Below are positions 23,901-34,565 of a DNA stretch of 64,000 nucleotides, piece by piece. Origin of the DNA: Paraescarpia echinospica (Eukaryota; Annelida; Polychaeta; Sabellida; Siboglinidae); contig CM034543.1 in the NCBI GenBank assembly GCA_020002185.1, positions 9,898,302-9,962,301 on the forward strand, read 5' to 3'. The number at the start of each line of letters is the position of its first letter. Position 1 is the first letter of the stretch. The translations under genes and the position numbers were made by a program. The notes below the pieces were generated by a model. That model was not told where the DNA came from and did no database searches. It saw nothing but the letters and a program-made list of their open reading frames with translations.

Positions 23901-24340
23901 AAATATGTCGGAATTTGTTCTAATGCTAGGTATAAGGTTTATTTCAGCAGTTGTCACAATATGCGTTACGCAATCATCTGCGACAATTCTTGGAATAAGG
24001 TATCTGGATATACGCCACTAACTCATAATTAAGGCGACAATGCTAGAGAGAAGAATAAACACGGAAAAGGACACTTGCCGTAGTGAATACGTATTGACAA
24101 CTCGAAAAATAAAGATTAAAAAATGTTAAGAAATTAATATGAAATATACGTTTACCGATAATTATATTTTAGGACATTATTGATACAAATATATATCATA
24201 CAAGATAGACAGTTTTACTACTACAAACAAAGTTATGTTAATTGCTACAACAGGTAGGTGATTATATATAAATATAACCATCATTTATCTCCAGCAGTAT
24301 GTGTACTTTGTTCTCTTACTTTGTTTTTCTGTTACAGATA
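23901..24340. other. Region upstream of globin copy C
   Basis: AT-rich; no element recognised. It ends CTGTTACAGATAATG, so a 5' UTR intron acceptor just before the start codon is possible. Confidence 0.4.
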
Positions 24341-24813
24341 ATGAAATTTACAATTCAAGCTGTCGTGGTTATTTGTGGCGCCGCCTATACATGTGGAAGC
24401 ACGGGGTGCTCGCGAGAATATTCTGATATATCGTAACGGCGACATTCCAACAATATTGAAGCCAGGGCAGCACCGAGGAACCTATAGGGGCACCCACAGC
24501 GTTTTTCGTCCAGTAGGTATCATCTCATCATCGATATGTGAGCGGGTCAATCACCGCCATTTAAATGAGTTGGAAAAACAAAATCGTAGTAAATGAAACG
24601 TAATGGGATTAAGTGAACCAGTAGCTTTCGCGCATACGTCGTAATGTAGTTAAATGCTTACATAAAGGGCTGTTGAGGTGATGGGATGAACACTCCATGA
24701 AGAATATACGCTATTTACTGAGAGCCACAAAGACTCTCTTCGCCATTATTAATGTTGACGACATTCACAGCCCAGAGTTTGGGGCGCACGCTTTTCGAGA
24801 GGCAAACGGCGCA
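24341..24813 (+). pseudogene. Extracellular globin copy C, broken remnant
   Basis: Exon 1 (24341-24512): MKFTIQAVVVICGAAYTCGS and TGCSREYSDI, then TAA at 24434. Past the break the frame again ends AFFV plus CA before GTAGGT, so the exon is 172 bp, not 170, and shifted. An exon-2 remnant (about 24690-24813) gives RATKTLFAIINVDDIHSPEF and GAHAFREANG, keeping the E7 His lost in copy B, then stops matching directly after ANG. Only ~180 bp separate the two pieces and no exon 3 was found. Opposite strand to copies A and B, i.e. head-to-head with B. Confidence 0.8.
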
Positions 24814-26290
24814 CACATCTGTTTCGGCGCACTGCAAGACATTAGAATCCTTTTGCTAACGCAATTAAGCGCCCGCGACCGTACGTCAAATCCGAACGCG
24901 ACCTCACATTTGAAGTAAACAGCAGATCTCGCGTCCAATAAAACACCATTAGCTAAGCGCGGAGTGAGCGGTTTTACGATCGGCTCCAGCAGGTAATTGT
25001 TTTCTCATATGTAGTGATTTGTTGTGTGTTGCTACCAGTAAAATGCATGTACGAAATATATGTATAAATGTGTGTATAAATGTGTTAACGGAGCAATTTA
25101 ATTGTTATCGCAATCGATAATCGCAGGAAGGTAGAATTTAGGACGCAAGAACGGCAAACGCGAACGAACCCCAATGCAATAATTCCGGCTGGTACGATTA
25201 GGCTAAGCAAACAAAACATGTTTTTAGCGTCCTGTGCCCGAGGTTATTAAGCATACTCGGTGCTCATACTCAACTCCATGCTCATACTCGAGATCTCATG
25301 CTCACCGGAGAATCCGTGCTCACGGTTGTTATAACACTTCTTGAGTACGTGCTTAACTGAGTTCGCCGACTTGAGTACGGGAACGAAAGAAAGAGTTCAT
25401 TAGCGCAATGGCGCAGTTTTATTCAAATACACAAGCAGCCAAATGGAACTCTCTCGTTAGCGAAGACAACAAACCTACAGCTATTTCTAAACAACATCAA
25501 CTTCCGACTATAAAACGATGACAGACAAAGGCCTTCGAGAAAATCGATAGAATAACACTGAAGGAACGTACTTCGCTGGGTACTATAGAACCAACATGGG
25601 ACTAGACAATTCAACAGATAAAATATCGTAAATCATTAGTAACATGAATTGATGGCCAGATTGGTCACGCCGTATGAATGTATTTTTATGATGTTTTCTA
25701 ACAATGTATCATTTATTGACTTTGTAAGTCAGTACGATGACCGCCGACTGGACGGTATTGATGTTACCAGAGATATTGAGCATATGATGTTACGGTGTTT
25801 TATACTAAATAAATACTATATATAGTCATACACACTTCGTAATGAGTTGGCATTCTTACATGTGTTACAACTTAATTTACATGGTCAACTGTTATTTCCT
25901 ATGGTAACATACACGTTGTTTATTAAATTAATGTTCTTGGCATATACATTGTTACAATTCGTAAGAAATCTTAAAAAGTGCTCGTAAGGGAACCGCCATT
26001 ATTTACCTGCTGTGCCGGAAGATTCGCGGGACATATATAGTCTAATCTGAAATTCACCCCACGTCCAATAATATATCGTTGCGCGTCCCAAATTAGTGTG
26101 TTATGCAATTCAGTGGCACGTAGTTATAACTTCATAATAGTTTCATTAAAAAAGTTAAAAATGGTTATTTGTTATTTGAATTACATCCATGTTACATAAC
26201 CAAATAACATATTTTAAAATAAATATGCACATAAATGTATTAATATCACTGTACATGTGTAAACATGAAGAAAATACAAAAAAAAAAATT
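24814..26290. other. Intergenic DNA, no gene seen
   Basis: A few short imperfect repeats (CATGCTCATACTC at 25262-25325). No supported exon. The minus-strand frame at 25614-25423 has no recognisable domain. Confidence 0.45.
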
Positions 26291-26329
26291 ATGTGTATGG
26301 TAATTTACATAAAAATAATTGTATTATAG

Positions 26330-26566
26330 CACGGCATCTAGTTCTCAAGACTACACAAAGCGATTTACACTTCACCGCCTCGCAGACCGCTTCAAATACC
26401 ATCTCAGTGCATCACAACTTCTCTGAAAGCAATTCAGCCGTGTTTCAGTTACTGCAGGAAGACTACATGTTTTCATTATATCCTCCATTGTCTATCGACA
26501 TGTACGGATGTATACAGCTGAATGAATTGATGCAACGTGGAATAAACAAAATGCCCAAACTTTGAA
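26330..26566 (+). CDS. Unrecognised ORF, possibly repeat-derived
   Basis: After TTATAG, which could be an acceptor, an open frame runs HLVLKTTQSDLHFTASQTAS, HHNFSESNSAVFQLLQEDYM and FSLYPPLSIDMYGCIQLNEL, ending MPKL and TGA. Base composition is more even than in its surroundings. I have an impression of similar stretches (FQLL..DY.FS.YPPLSI) in multicopy predicted proteins of other invertebrates, which would make it repeat-derived. No domain is known to me and no upstream exon was found. Confidence 0.3.
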
Positions 26567-27423
26567 ACAATAGCCAACCTGCTTCGAAACCGAATTAACC
26601 AAATTGACAGTCCATTTTTTAAACTATGCTACCGTGCCACATATATGACTCAGTATTGCGCAAGAGTTTTGCAGAAGTTAAGCTATACTTACACTTCATG
26701 ATACTTTATTATAACGTACCATTAGTATTCATCAGTTTAATAATGATATAAAATACTACAGTATTGCCAGAAGTAATGTTATGATGTTTTGCCGTACAAC
26801 TACACGTTTAAAATGATCCTTGCCAAACTGTGTAATAGCAACACTTGTACCTAAATAGTTTGCACACACAAAGGTATCTGTCCTGCACTTGTCTCTATGC
26901 AATAACAATCTCAGTCAAATATGACCCTTAGCCTCTGTATGGCTTTTTAGTACATCGTATCTTCCACTCACAAACGTATGACTTCATTGTTTTTTTTATA
27001 ATTGGCATAGTTTAACGTCACTTTGGAAGAAATTGTTTACCCTATTTATTATAAATATATAAACAATACGTTGTTTGCCAATTCAACCTACTAGTTAATG
27101 TTTTGGTTGCCTAGTAAATATGATTATATTAATTTTCTAATTGTACATCTTAAAAACAATAGTTTGTTTGTGTTCATCTCACTGACGCTATATATAATTT
27201 ATTTAAAAAAATATATTTGTCAACTTATCCAGGAAGCATTGCATATTTTGTGTATTGTCAACTTGTAAAGGAAGGGGTCACACTCTGTGTGTTGAAAGCC
27301 TAACCCTGCCCCTGCCTTGTGTAGCAAAATAATTATCTTATTGACATTACAAATTTGGAATTTCCAGACATCCACAAAGCACAGAGATTGGAGGTAAACT
27401 GGAATGTAATTACAATATGCGAC
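26567..27423. other. AT-rich intergenic DNA
   Basis: Nothing recognised. Confidence 0.5.
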
Positions 27424-27600
27424 GGGCCATTTATTCCGATGACTTGAAAACGACCATGGCGGTGTGCGGTGGTCGCGCGGTAGAGCGACGGACTGTCTAT
27501 CGAGGGTCGGTGGTTCCATTCCACCTGGCGTCATTTCGAAATGTTGGCAATTTCGTTCACATTGCGTTCCCTGTGTCGTTCTGAAAAAGCAACACAAATT
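27424..27600 (+). mobile_element. tRNA-derived SINE, copy 1
   Basis: Shares about 135 bp with 29609-29747. Carries a pol III A box (TGGTCGCGCGG, 27470-27480) and a B box (GGTTCCATTCC, 27512-27522) at tRNA-like spacing. The body ends CCTGTGTCGTTCTGAAAAAG before an A-rich stretch. The tRNA-like head is too decayed to be a working tRNA. Confidence 0.75.
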
Positions 27601-28096
27601 ATGATGTGTATGTAAAGTGATATGTTAAACTCGGCTGTCTCGAGAAGCAATTCTAAAGTTTGGACTTAATGTATTGACATTAAACTCACTAGTCTGCCTC
27701 GCTCTGCCTTATTTCTCAGATAAGGACTACTGCTTGCATTACGTCCGAATGTCGTACAATGAACATTCTGATGCTCACTCAGTCCCAACTGATATCAATG
27801 TAAACACGCTGTGAATGAGTAAACACAACTTTTGCAGTTCCCTAGCTCGGTAACGTCACATTTAGGCATCCCGAAAGGCGCTCCAAAGTATGCATAATCA
27901 AAGAAATCCAGTCGGACAGGATAAATGTGGAATTATCAATTTATTGAATTCTGATGATACGCTGGGAAAAGGCTAGAGCTGGGAAAAGGCTAGAGCTCTA
28001 AGTCAAGTAAGGTGATAACTTGTTTGGCTTGTTGGAAATATAAATAAACAATAGGACATAGTACTTGTTACTAGTCGAACTCCGGCCAAGGTATAT

Positions 28097-28099
<3 letters not shown>
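27601..28099. other. Intergenic DNA
   Basis: A short direct repeat GCTGGGAAAAGGCTAGA occurs twice at 27961-27994. Nothing else noted. Confidence 0.5.
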
Positions 28100-28287
<188 letters not shown>

Positions 28288-28359
28288 GTCACTTCCTTGG
28301 CCCAATGACGTCTTATCTACCAAAATGGCTATTCATTTAAAAAACAAACGTTTTTATTT

Positions 28360-29010
28360 ACATTGATTTACTTTTTTTCAGTGGATGTTCACCCGTTCCC
28401 CAGGTGAAGGCACGGAATGAGTATATGTTGCAAGCAATACCGTAATTCGTGACTGCAAAATATAATGGTTCAGTTAGAACGAGTTTATGGTGAAAAATGA
28501 TGTATTGGTGCTAACAGCTGCACTTGGTTCGTTTTCCCGTGCGGGGTGTAAGTTAGTAGTATTAATTGAAGTAATTTGGGTTATTACTCCGTTTAATGTA
28601 TGGTCTAACAGTGATAAACAATAACTGCTGGTGCCTATTCTACAATGTTCCCTCGTTGATACCACTTGTCAATTTGAGCTTTTATCTTTCTTAATTTAGA
28701 AAACTGCTTTATCAATATTACCACAATGTAAAATCTGTCAACATCGATTCGGTATTTTCTTAACTTCTTCGTCAACAGAGTTGTCAAATGTACTCACGAC
28801 AGAATGTGTCCTTGTCCGTGTTTTTTCCTAGCCGTTTTCTTTTTTTTTGCAGTAGCGATGGGTCAGTGGCGATAGTACGAAAGTCCTGTTTCCCTAATCA
28901 TCACATATTATACATGTTCCACGTCACGTAACAATCGGGTCATTGTGACCACAGCTATTATTGGACATCGCTCTACATATAACCTTACACAATGACACAA
29001 AGAATCGCAT
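28360..29010. repeat. Globin-upstream repeat, third copy
   Basis: Matches 9700-10000 and then 23340-23540: CCCAGGTGA.G.CACGGAATGA, AAGTTAGTAGTATTAATT, GGTTATTA, GTATGGTCTA, CTCACGACAGAATG and CTTGTCCGTGTTTTTTCC. Confidence 0.7.
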
Positions 29011-29149
29011 CGTTCTTATTATAGAACAATCCAAAACAAATATACGAAAACTGTATGACACACTGAAAAAAATACATCATTGAAACTGAATGATATTCCT
29101 CATAGCCGTGGGACCCAGGCAAGCCATGGGGGCGGGTTCTACAACATGT

Positions 29150-29245
29150 TGGGTGTGAGTATGGTATATATAGCGTTGCACCCAAACATGCTAGGAGTAA
29201 CCGAAGCCGAGTTTGCACTATTCAACAGCGGCCTAATCTAACATT
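29150..29245. repeat. 95-bp repeat unit (first of two)
   Basis: GCGTTGCACCCAAACATGCT, then AGGAGTAACCGAAGCCGAGT and CACTATTCAACAGCGGCCTA; repeated at 29752-29840. Confidence 0.85.
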
Positions 29246-29608
29246 TATCCTTCCATTTTTGGGGTCAACCTCACACTTATTTTGGAAACCAACATCCCAC
29301 CAATATATAGGACCAAACTCCGACCTCCCAATTCCTGCAAAATAAATCTCTCTATGCGTGCTTCCATTGTCGGGGCTTATGTGTCGAGACGCATTTATGT
29401 CACAATATACTCATGTCATTGTGACCTCATCTGATGTAGGTGAATGATCCAAATATACACTTCCAGGTCGGCACACTCAATCGCGTCATTCCTATTTATA
29501 CCGTATACTAGAAATATTATCTTATGATCACTGTATTGTTCACTTTATTCAAGGTCTCACCTACTCTAAATATGTAGAGTAATGCCCTACTTCCACACAT
29601 TGCTCTGC
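29246..29608. other. Intergenic DNA
   Basis: Nothing recognised. Confidence 0.4.
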
Positions 29609-29747
29609 GGGCCATTTACTCCGATGACTTGACAGCGACTATGGCGGTGTGCTGTGGTCGCGCGGTAGCGCCCCGGACTGTCAATCGAGGGGATGGTGGT
29701 TCCACTCCACCTGGCGTCATTTCGAAATGTTGGCAATTTAGTTCACA
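29609..29747 (+). mobile_element. tRNA-derived SINE, copy 2 (3'-truncated)
   Basis: Same head as copy 1, with A box 29654-29664 and B box GGTTCCACTCC at 29698-29708. It stops matching after GTTCACAT and is followed at once by the 95-bp repeat. Confidence 0.75.
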
Positions 29748-29751
29748 TCGT

Positions 29752-29840
29752 GAATATGGTGTGCATAGCGTTGCACCCATATATGCTAGGAGTAACCGAA
29801 GCCGAGTTCACACTATTCAACAGCGGCCTAATCTTACATT
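29752..29840. repeat. 95-bp repeat unit (second of two)
   Basis: Matches 29150-29245 with few changes. Fused to the SINE fragment. Confidence 0.85.
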
Positions 29841-29859
29841 ACATGTCACATAGAGCATA

Positions 29860-30075
29860 AACGCAGTAAGTAATGCAGCACGGTTGGTAAATCAGATACG
29901 TTTTTGAACACGTACCACCTGGAGCCATAAACCCGCAGGAATTAGGTAAGTAGAGTTGCGTGGGCCCCACAGGGGCAATGTACTTCTGAAACACAAAGGA
30001 CTTCGCGTTTCTTATCCAGACGATCTGGTATGGATTACGTCGTAATGTTGTTGAAACCAGAAAAAGCGCAGTCCG
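29860..30075. repeat. Globin-upstream repeat, distal part
   Basis: Partial match to 23715-23880 (AGTAATGCAG, GATTACGTC.TGATGTTGTT). More diverged than the proximal part. Confidence 0.5.
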
Positions 30076-31420
30076 GTCGTAGACTAGAAAACGGGGTGTT
30101 GGTAGACTACGAAGGAAAGCCGTTTATAAGACAAAAAATGTCAATAAATCATCATGATGCCAGTCAAATAATGGATAGCGTACAATATTCACAGCTTTAA
30201 TATTGTAATAGTTTTAGGCGTGATTTTCTCACACACAAATCTGAACCAGTTGAGTTATGTCAGGAATTAAAAAAAAATTGCATTAATTATACTCATACTA
30301 CAAATCTAGTTCAACAACAATCCAATAACATTTGTTACGCCTTCCAACATGCATAACATACATGCACACACAAAATACGTATGCGTACAATAACTCATGT
30401 GTACAGTACAAAAAAGAAAGTGCAAAATTTTTTCCGTACTGTATATTTATAACAAAAATACTTTTTTTTAAATCGTTGTTATTTATTGGTACGCTATTAT
30501 TATTATATTACAGCACAACATTAATTGAGTGAAATAGAATAAACAATTTTAAAGCTGATGCGTTGTATAAATTTACTGCAACAGGTTCTGTACTACTCAA
30601 CTTCTGTGAAGAAGCGTCAGTCGAGGTTTCCGAGATACTCGTCCAGAAGCAGTAGGGTTGAACGCGGAAGTATATAATATAAAGCATCTATTTTTTTAGA
30701 ATATTAATAAAATGCCACATTTAGCAACACTACAAGCGTCGCCAAGTTTACCCTGTTTGCCTTCTCCACACCAAGTCTGGCATCCATGTTAGACAACCAC
30801 TGTAGATGGTGAGCCTCTTCTAAGTCCAAGAGCATTACACATAAATATACCCAAGGATACTTGTAAAAATACCACAGTGAAAATGAAATCAAACGTCCCA
30901 ACGTATACGCATTAAGTTTGCGTTGGTCTCAATTGAAATACACCGAGGACCAATATATGTCGCTACAGCGCAACGTCAGATCATTGATCAAGACCATCAG
31001 ATCATTGATCAAGATTATCGTTCCTTGAAATACCGCGTTGTCGATGGTTAACGACATTATCGTAGAGTTAATGAAAGTTAGCAGTAGCCAGGCCGGAGAG
31101 GATGTCGTGGACAGTACTATCAACGATTAAGGACATTGCAAGCTTTGTCCTCGTCAACGTTTGGATTTTTAGCACTTCATACCTGGCTCACTTGTAATGT
31201 CACACGCAGTTTTGTAAAGTTGCGCTGATAGCAGAGTCTGTACATATTTGTGAGTGCCACCAAGAGCATTTTAGTAAAATAAACACGTTTGTATACACGT
31301 TAACAGACTTTCAGTTTTTGTTCGCATATCTTCAAAACAGCCATGTTTGCAGCCATCTTTCATTCGTAGTTCTCTTTGAATGTATTATGTCAAAGAGGTT
31401 TACAGTTAGAAATTGAGTAA
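30076..31420. other. Intergenic DNA
   Basis: Two direct copies of CAGATCATTGATCAAGA lie 22 bp apart at 30976-31014. A minus-strand frame at 30901-30704 (DLEEAHHLQWLSNMDARLGV) looks protein-like but no family or splice context was found. Confidence 0.4.
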
Positions 31421-31424
31421 AGTT

Positions 31425-32030
31425 CCCGCAACGGTTATTTGTATAACTAATTTTACGTATTAATGTCCTCTAGTACGAAAGGCAATAACCTTGTGTCAAT
31501 CATAGTTCCCTCGGAAGGTATTCTTTACAACTATAATTTTTTAATGACCTCTTAACGGACATTGTTATAACTAATTTCACCTATTAGCATCCACACTCCT
31601 TCCAAGTATACATGATGCAAACAAAGTTGCAACTAAGTCAGTGTATTATTGTCCATATTCCTCTGAAACACATATGACGACAAACTTGTTTCAGTCCTAG
31701 TTTCCTTGAAATTACCCTATTGTATACATTTTGCCGTTATAAATTGACTTAAAACCCTCTAGCGGTCGACGTTGTAACTAACTTAACTACCTAACGTAAC
31801 TAAGTATTATCGTCCACATTTCTGTCAAATATACACATATTGCGTGAGTCATGTGTCAGTCCTAGTACCCCTTGGAGGTATACTGACATATGCTTGTGCA
31901 ACTAAATATTCCTTCCAAGTACCTATGTCGTCAGCAATTTTTGCGGCCTAGATCCTTTTGAAGCTATTCTGACAGGTACCTTTCTAATTTTGGTGACGTA
32001 TGTGTGTGTATTAATAATAGAATACGTGGA
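31425..32030. repeat. Strongly diverged tandem repeat
   Basis: Phrases recur in similar order: (A)ACGG..AT.GTATAACTAAT (31431, 31553) and GGTCGACGTTGTAACTAAC (31762), alternating with GTCA.TC.TAGTTCCC-type phrases (31494, 31690, 31852). Spacing is irregular (about 120-210 bp). Confidence 0.35.
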
Positions 32031-32344
32031 CTTCTGCTCGCACTAGTTTCGGGCAATGTTTTGAACGTACGCTATTTTCTCGTTTAGGTGACTATGTGTT
32101 ATGAATAGACCGTGAGGACAACTGCTCAAGCTGGTTCCTGCACATGCCTGAACGTGTTTTGTAAATAACTCCAATTGGCTAGCCGAACTTTTAGGTTCAA
32201 TGTTGCATGGGAAATGTGAAATCAGTCAGCTGTAATGTCTCCTAGTGGGTTATTCATGTGTGAAGTTACGTCTTCTGGTGGGCATAATTACTTTTATTGT
32301 TTCCAATTTTGGCAAAGATATTACATCTGTGTCGGTTTTTTTAC

Positions 32345-33045
32345 ATTGATGGACCTTTTGAGACAATGGTGGAAGCATACGGCACTGAATTGTGTCGGAT
32401 TATTGATCACCATGCTCCCTTGCTCTAGAAAACCGTAACCTTGAAACCTAACTCGCAGTTGTACACCGACGAACTTCGGCGTGAGAAGAAGAACCGACGG
32501 CGAGAGGACCGGACTTGGCTACGTAGTGGCCTCGAGGTACTCCGCCAAGCATATTGGGCGCAATGTATGGCCGTGAATCATATGTTATTCACCATGAGGC
32601 GTAGTTACTATTCAGATAATATTGCGAGTTGTGGGAGTGACCAAAAGCAGCTCTTCAACATCACGAAAAACCTTATGGGATACAGTGGCTTTGCGAAACT
32701 GCCGTTGTATGTGTCTTCGAGTGATTTGGCCCAACGTTTCGGCAACTACTTCGTGACGAAAGTGAAAGACATCCGGCAAAGCATAGTCCACTGTGGAGGT
32801 GATCGTTCATATACTATGGCGGCTGCATTCTGTGACGGCACTGCTTTTCGTGGTGCTGTGTTGACACGCTTCACAGAAGTCACTGAATCAGACGTCACAA
32901 GATTGGTCCCTGTCGATCCGTGTAAGTCGAGCGGGCTAAACTCACTACCTACCTGCCTCCTTAAACTATGTTCGTCAGAACAGGTACCCATGATCACTTC
33001 GATAATAAACACTTCAATAATAAAAGGATCAATTACAGTAACGTA
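32345..33045 (+). pseudogene. Non-LTR retrotransposon ORF2 fragment (endonuclease-RT linker)
   Basis: An open frame from 32441 reads YTDELRREKKNRRREDRTWL, RQAYWAQCMAVNHMLFTMRR, SYYSDNIASCGSDQKQLFNI and SDVTRLVPVDPCKSSGLNSL, ending at the start of the RT domain (MITSIINTSI). Just upstream, in another frame, IIDHHAPL is the usual lead-in to this linker. The arrangement (DHHAP..., YTDELRREK, DxLPTxLLK) marks a jockey/CR1-group ORF2 of a family different from the CR1 copies at 1-23 kb. Endonuclease and RT core are absent. Confidence 0.75.
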
Positions 33046-33329
33046 AGCATAATGAAATTACTAGTTTATGACAGTTATACATGTTATGACTGAATAATAT
33101 ACATGTAGCATAGCGTAAAAACACATATGTTTCGTTCACTTTTTGAGATTTGCAAAACTATATATTTTTTGGAAACATTATGATAATAATAAATTTGAAA
33201 ACCAACGTTTACATTTTTAAAGATATATTTGGCGGCCATCGTGGATTTTTAAAATGATGGACACTGAAAACCTGTATTTCTCAATATATAAACTACTAAA
33301 GCACCCAGCCTTTTGATTTTTGTGGCAAA

Positions 33330-34565
33330 ACCTACATATTGAGGGGCAAGGAATCCGCGATGTGTTTTATGCTGGTATCGCGGCGGACTTGATACTGGAT
33401 TGGGTCATTCCCTCCATGTCTCTTTTCCCTGGTTGTGCTCTTCAGTGAATCCACATTGTAAGTGTCAAAGACTGGATGTATTTCATCATAGCCTCTTGTG
33501 AGGTCCATCACTTTGTCAATGAAACTATCACTGAGATCCTTCAATGTCGGCATGGTTGTTTATTCTTCGTCAAGCAAGCTTTTTGCTGCCAAACATGTAT
33601 ATCTTGTTGTTTTGTTTCTTGAGAGGTGCCCACAGGCTGACATTCCCATTTATTTTCTCTGCCACATAGTCTTCGTACAGCTTCTTTCCAGACTCGTCCA
33701 TGTTCAGGATCTGTGGAACGTATTCGCTTGGAATGTATGCACGAGTGATCAGGTTGAATAGCGTGCGACCTTCAACAGCGAATGGATTGCATGACTCATT
33801 ATGGCAGCCTTGATCTTGCTGATGGCATCATGGTCCCGCTTGGCCACATTCGTGGATAGATCATGATGGTCACTAGCCTTGTTGTCTTTGATATTGAACT
33901 AACCCTGGAACTCGCTTGCCATGCACGACAGTTCGGGAGAAGCTAGGAAGAAGCGTTGTCTTGCATTGGCATTGTTGGAGATTCCGATGAGACTAGAATG
34001 AACCTTCATGAGCTTGTTCAGATGTTCACAGGCATGGTCTGCCCCAATGGAGACAAATGGGATGGCAGTCTTGGTGTCTGATATGTTGCCTAATTCAAGT
34101 TCCTTCCACGTCTCTGGGTGGTCAGCCTTGAGTACGTGCATGTCAGCTATGTAACGTGGCCAGAGTCTATTGTACTTTATTCGGTCCATAACAAAGAACA
34201 GCTTGCTCAATTCGTCTCCTGCTTCAAGATAGCGGTTTAGGTCAGCGTTACGGGATACTGCTACAAAGAACAGGATCGTCTCCACTCGATGCAGGTACAC
34301 CAGCAAGGATCTGAACATGGCATTCTCGGATCTCTATGCCTTCCACCCCATGGAACTTCTTCAAGACATCATCGTCGGCCAAGGCTTGGAGTAGACAGGG
34401 AGCGCTTGTAGTATGCACATTTCAGGATCTGTCTGGTTGTAGCAAAACCGTACACATCAGCTGCTTTTCAGGCATCGTCTATTCCAGAGTTTTCAATGAA
34501 GTTCCCCGGGCCTCTTAGGGCAGCCATGACAACATGGAACTCACCCAGTCTTGGAAAAGCTGTCA
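33330..34565 (-). pseudogene. Remnant of a multicopy uncharacterised metazoan gene family
   Basis: In minus sense, decayed frames follow one another. About 34565-34330: LGEFHVVMAALRGPGNFIEN and SGIDDA. 34318-33899: LVYLHRVETILFF, RLWPRYIADMHVLKADHPET, IGADHACEHLNKLMKVHSSL and GISNNANARQRFFLASPELS. About 33900-33580: DHDAISKIKAAI and VSLWAPLKK-like pieces. 33553-33332: LTRGYDEIHPVFDTYNVDSL. I recognise these blocks from a large family of repeated predicted proteins in molluscs, cnidarians and annelids, often thought linked to mobile DNA; the biochemical role is unknown to me. Several stops and frameshifts make this copy non-functional. Confidence 0.6.

Noticed and set aside
27458..27530. A possible tRNA gene
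   Set aside because: A and B boxes are present but the cloverleaf stems are not convincing, and the same head occurs at 29.6 kb with a SINE body.
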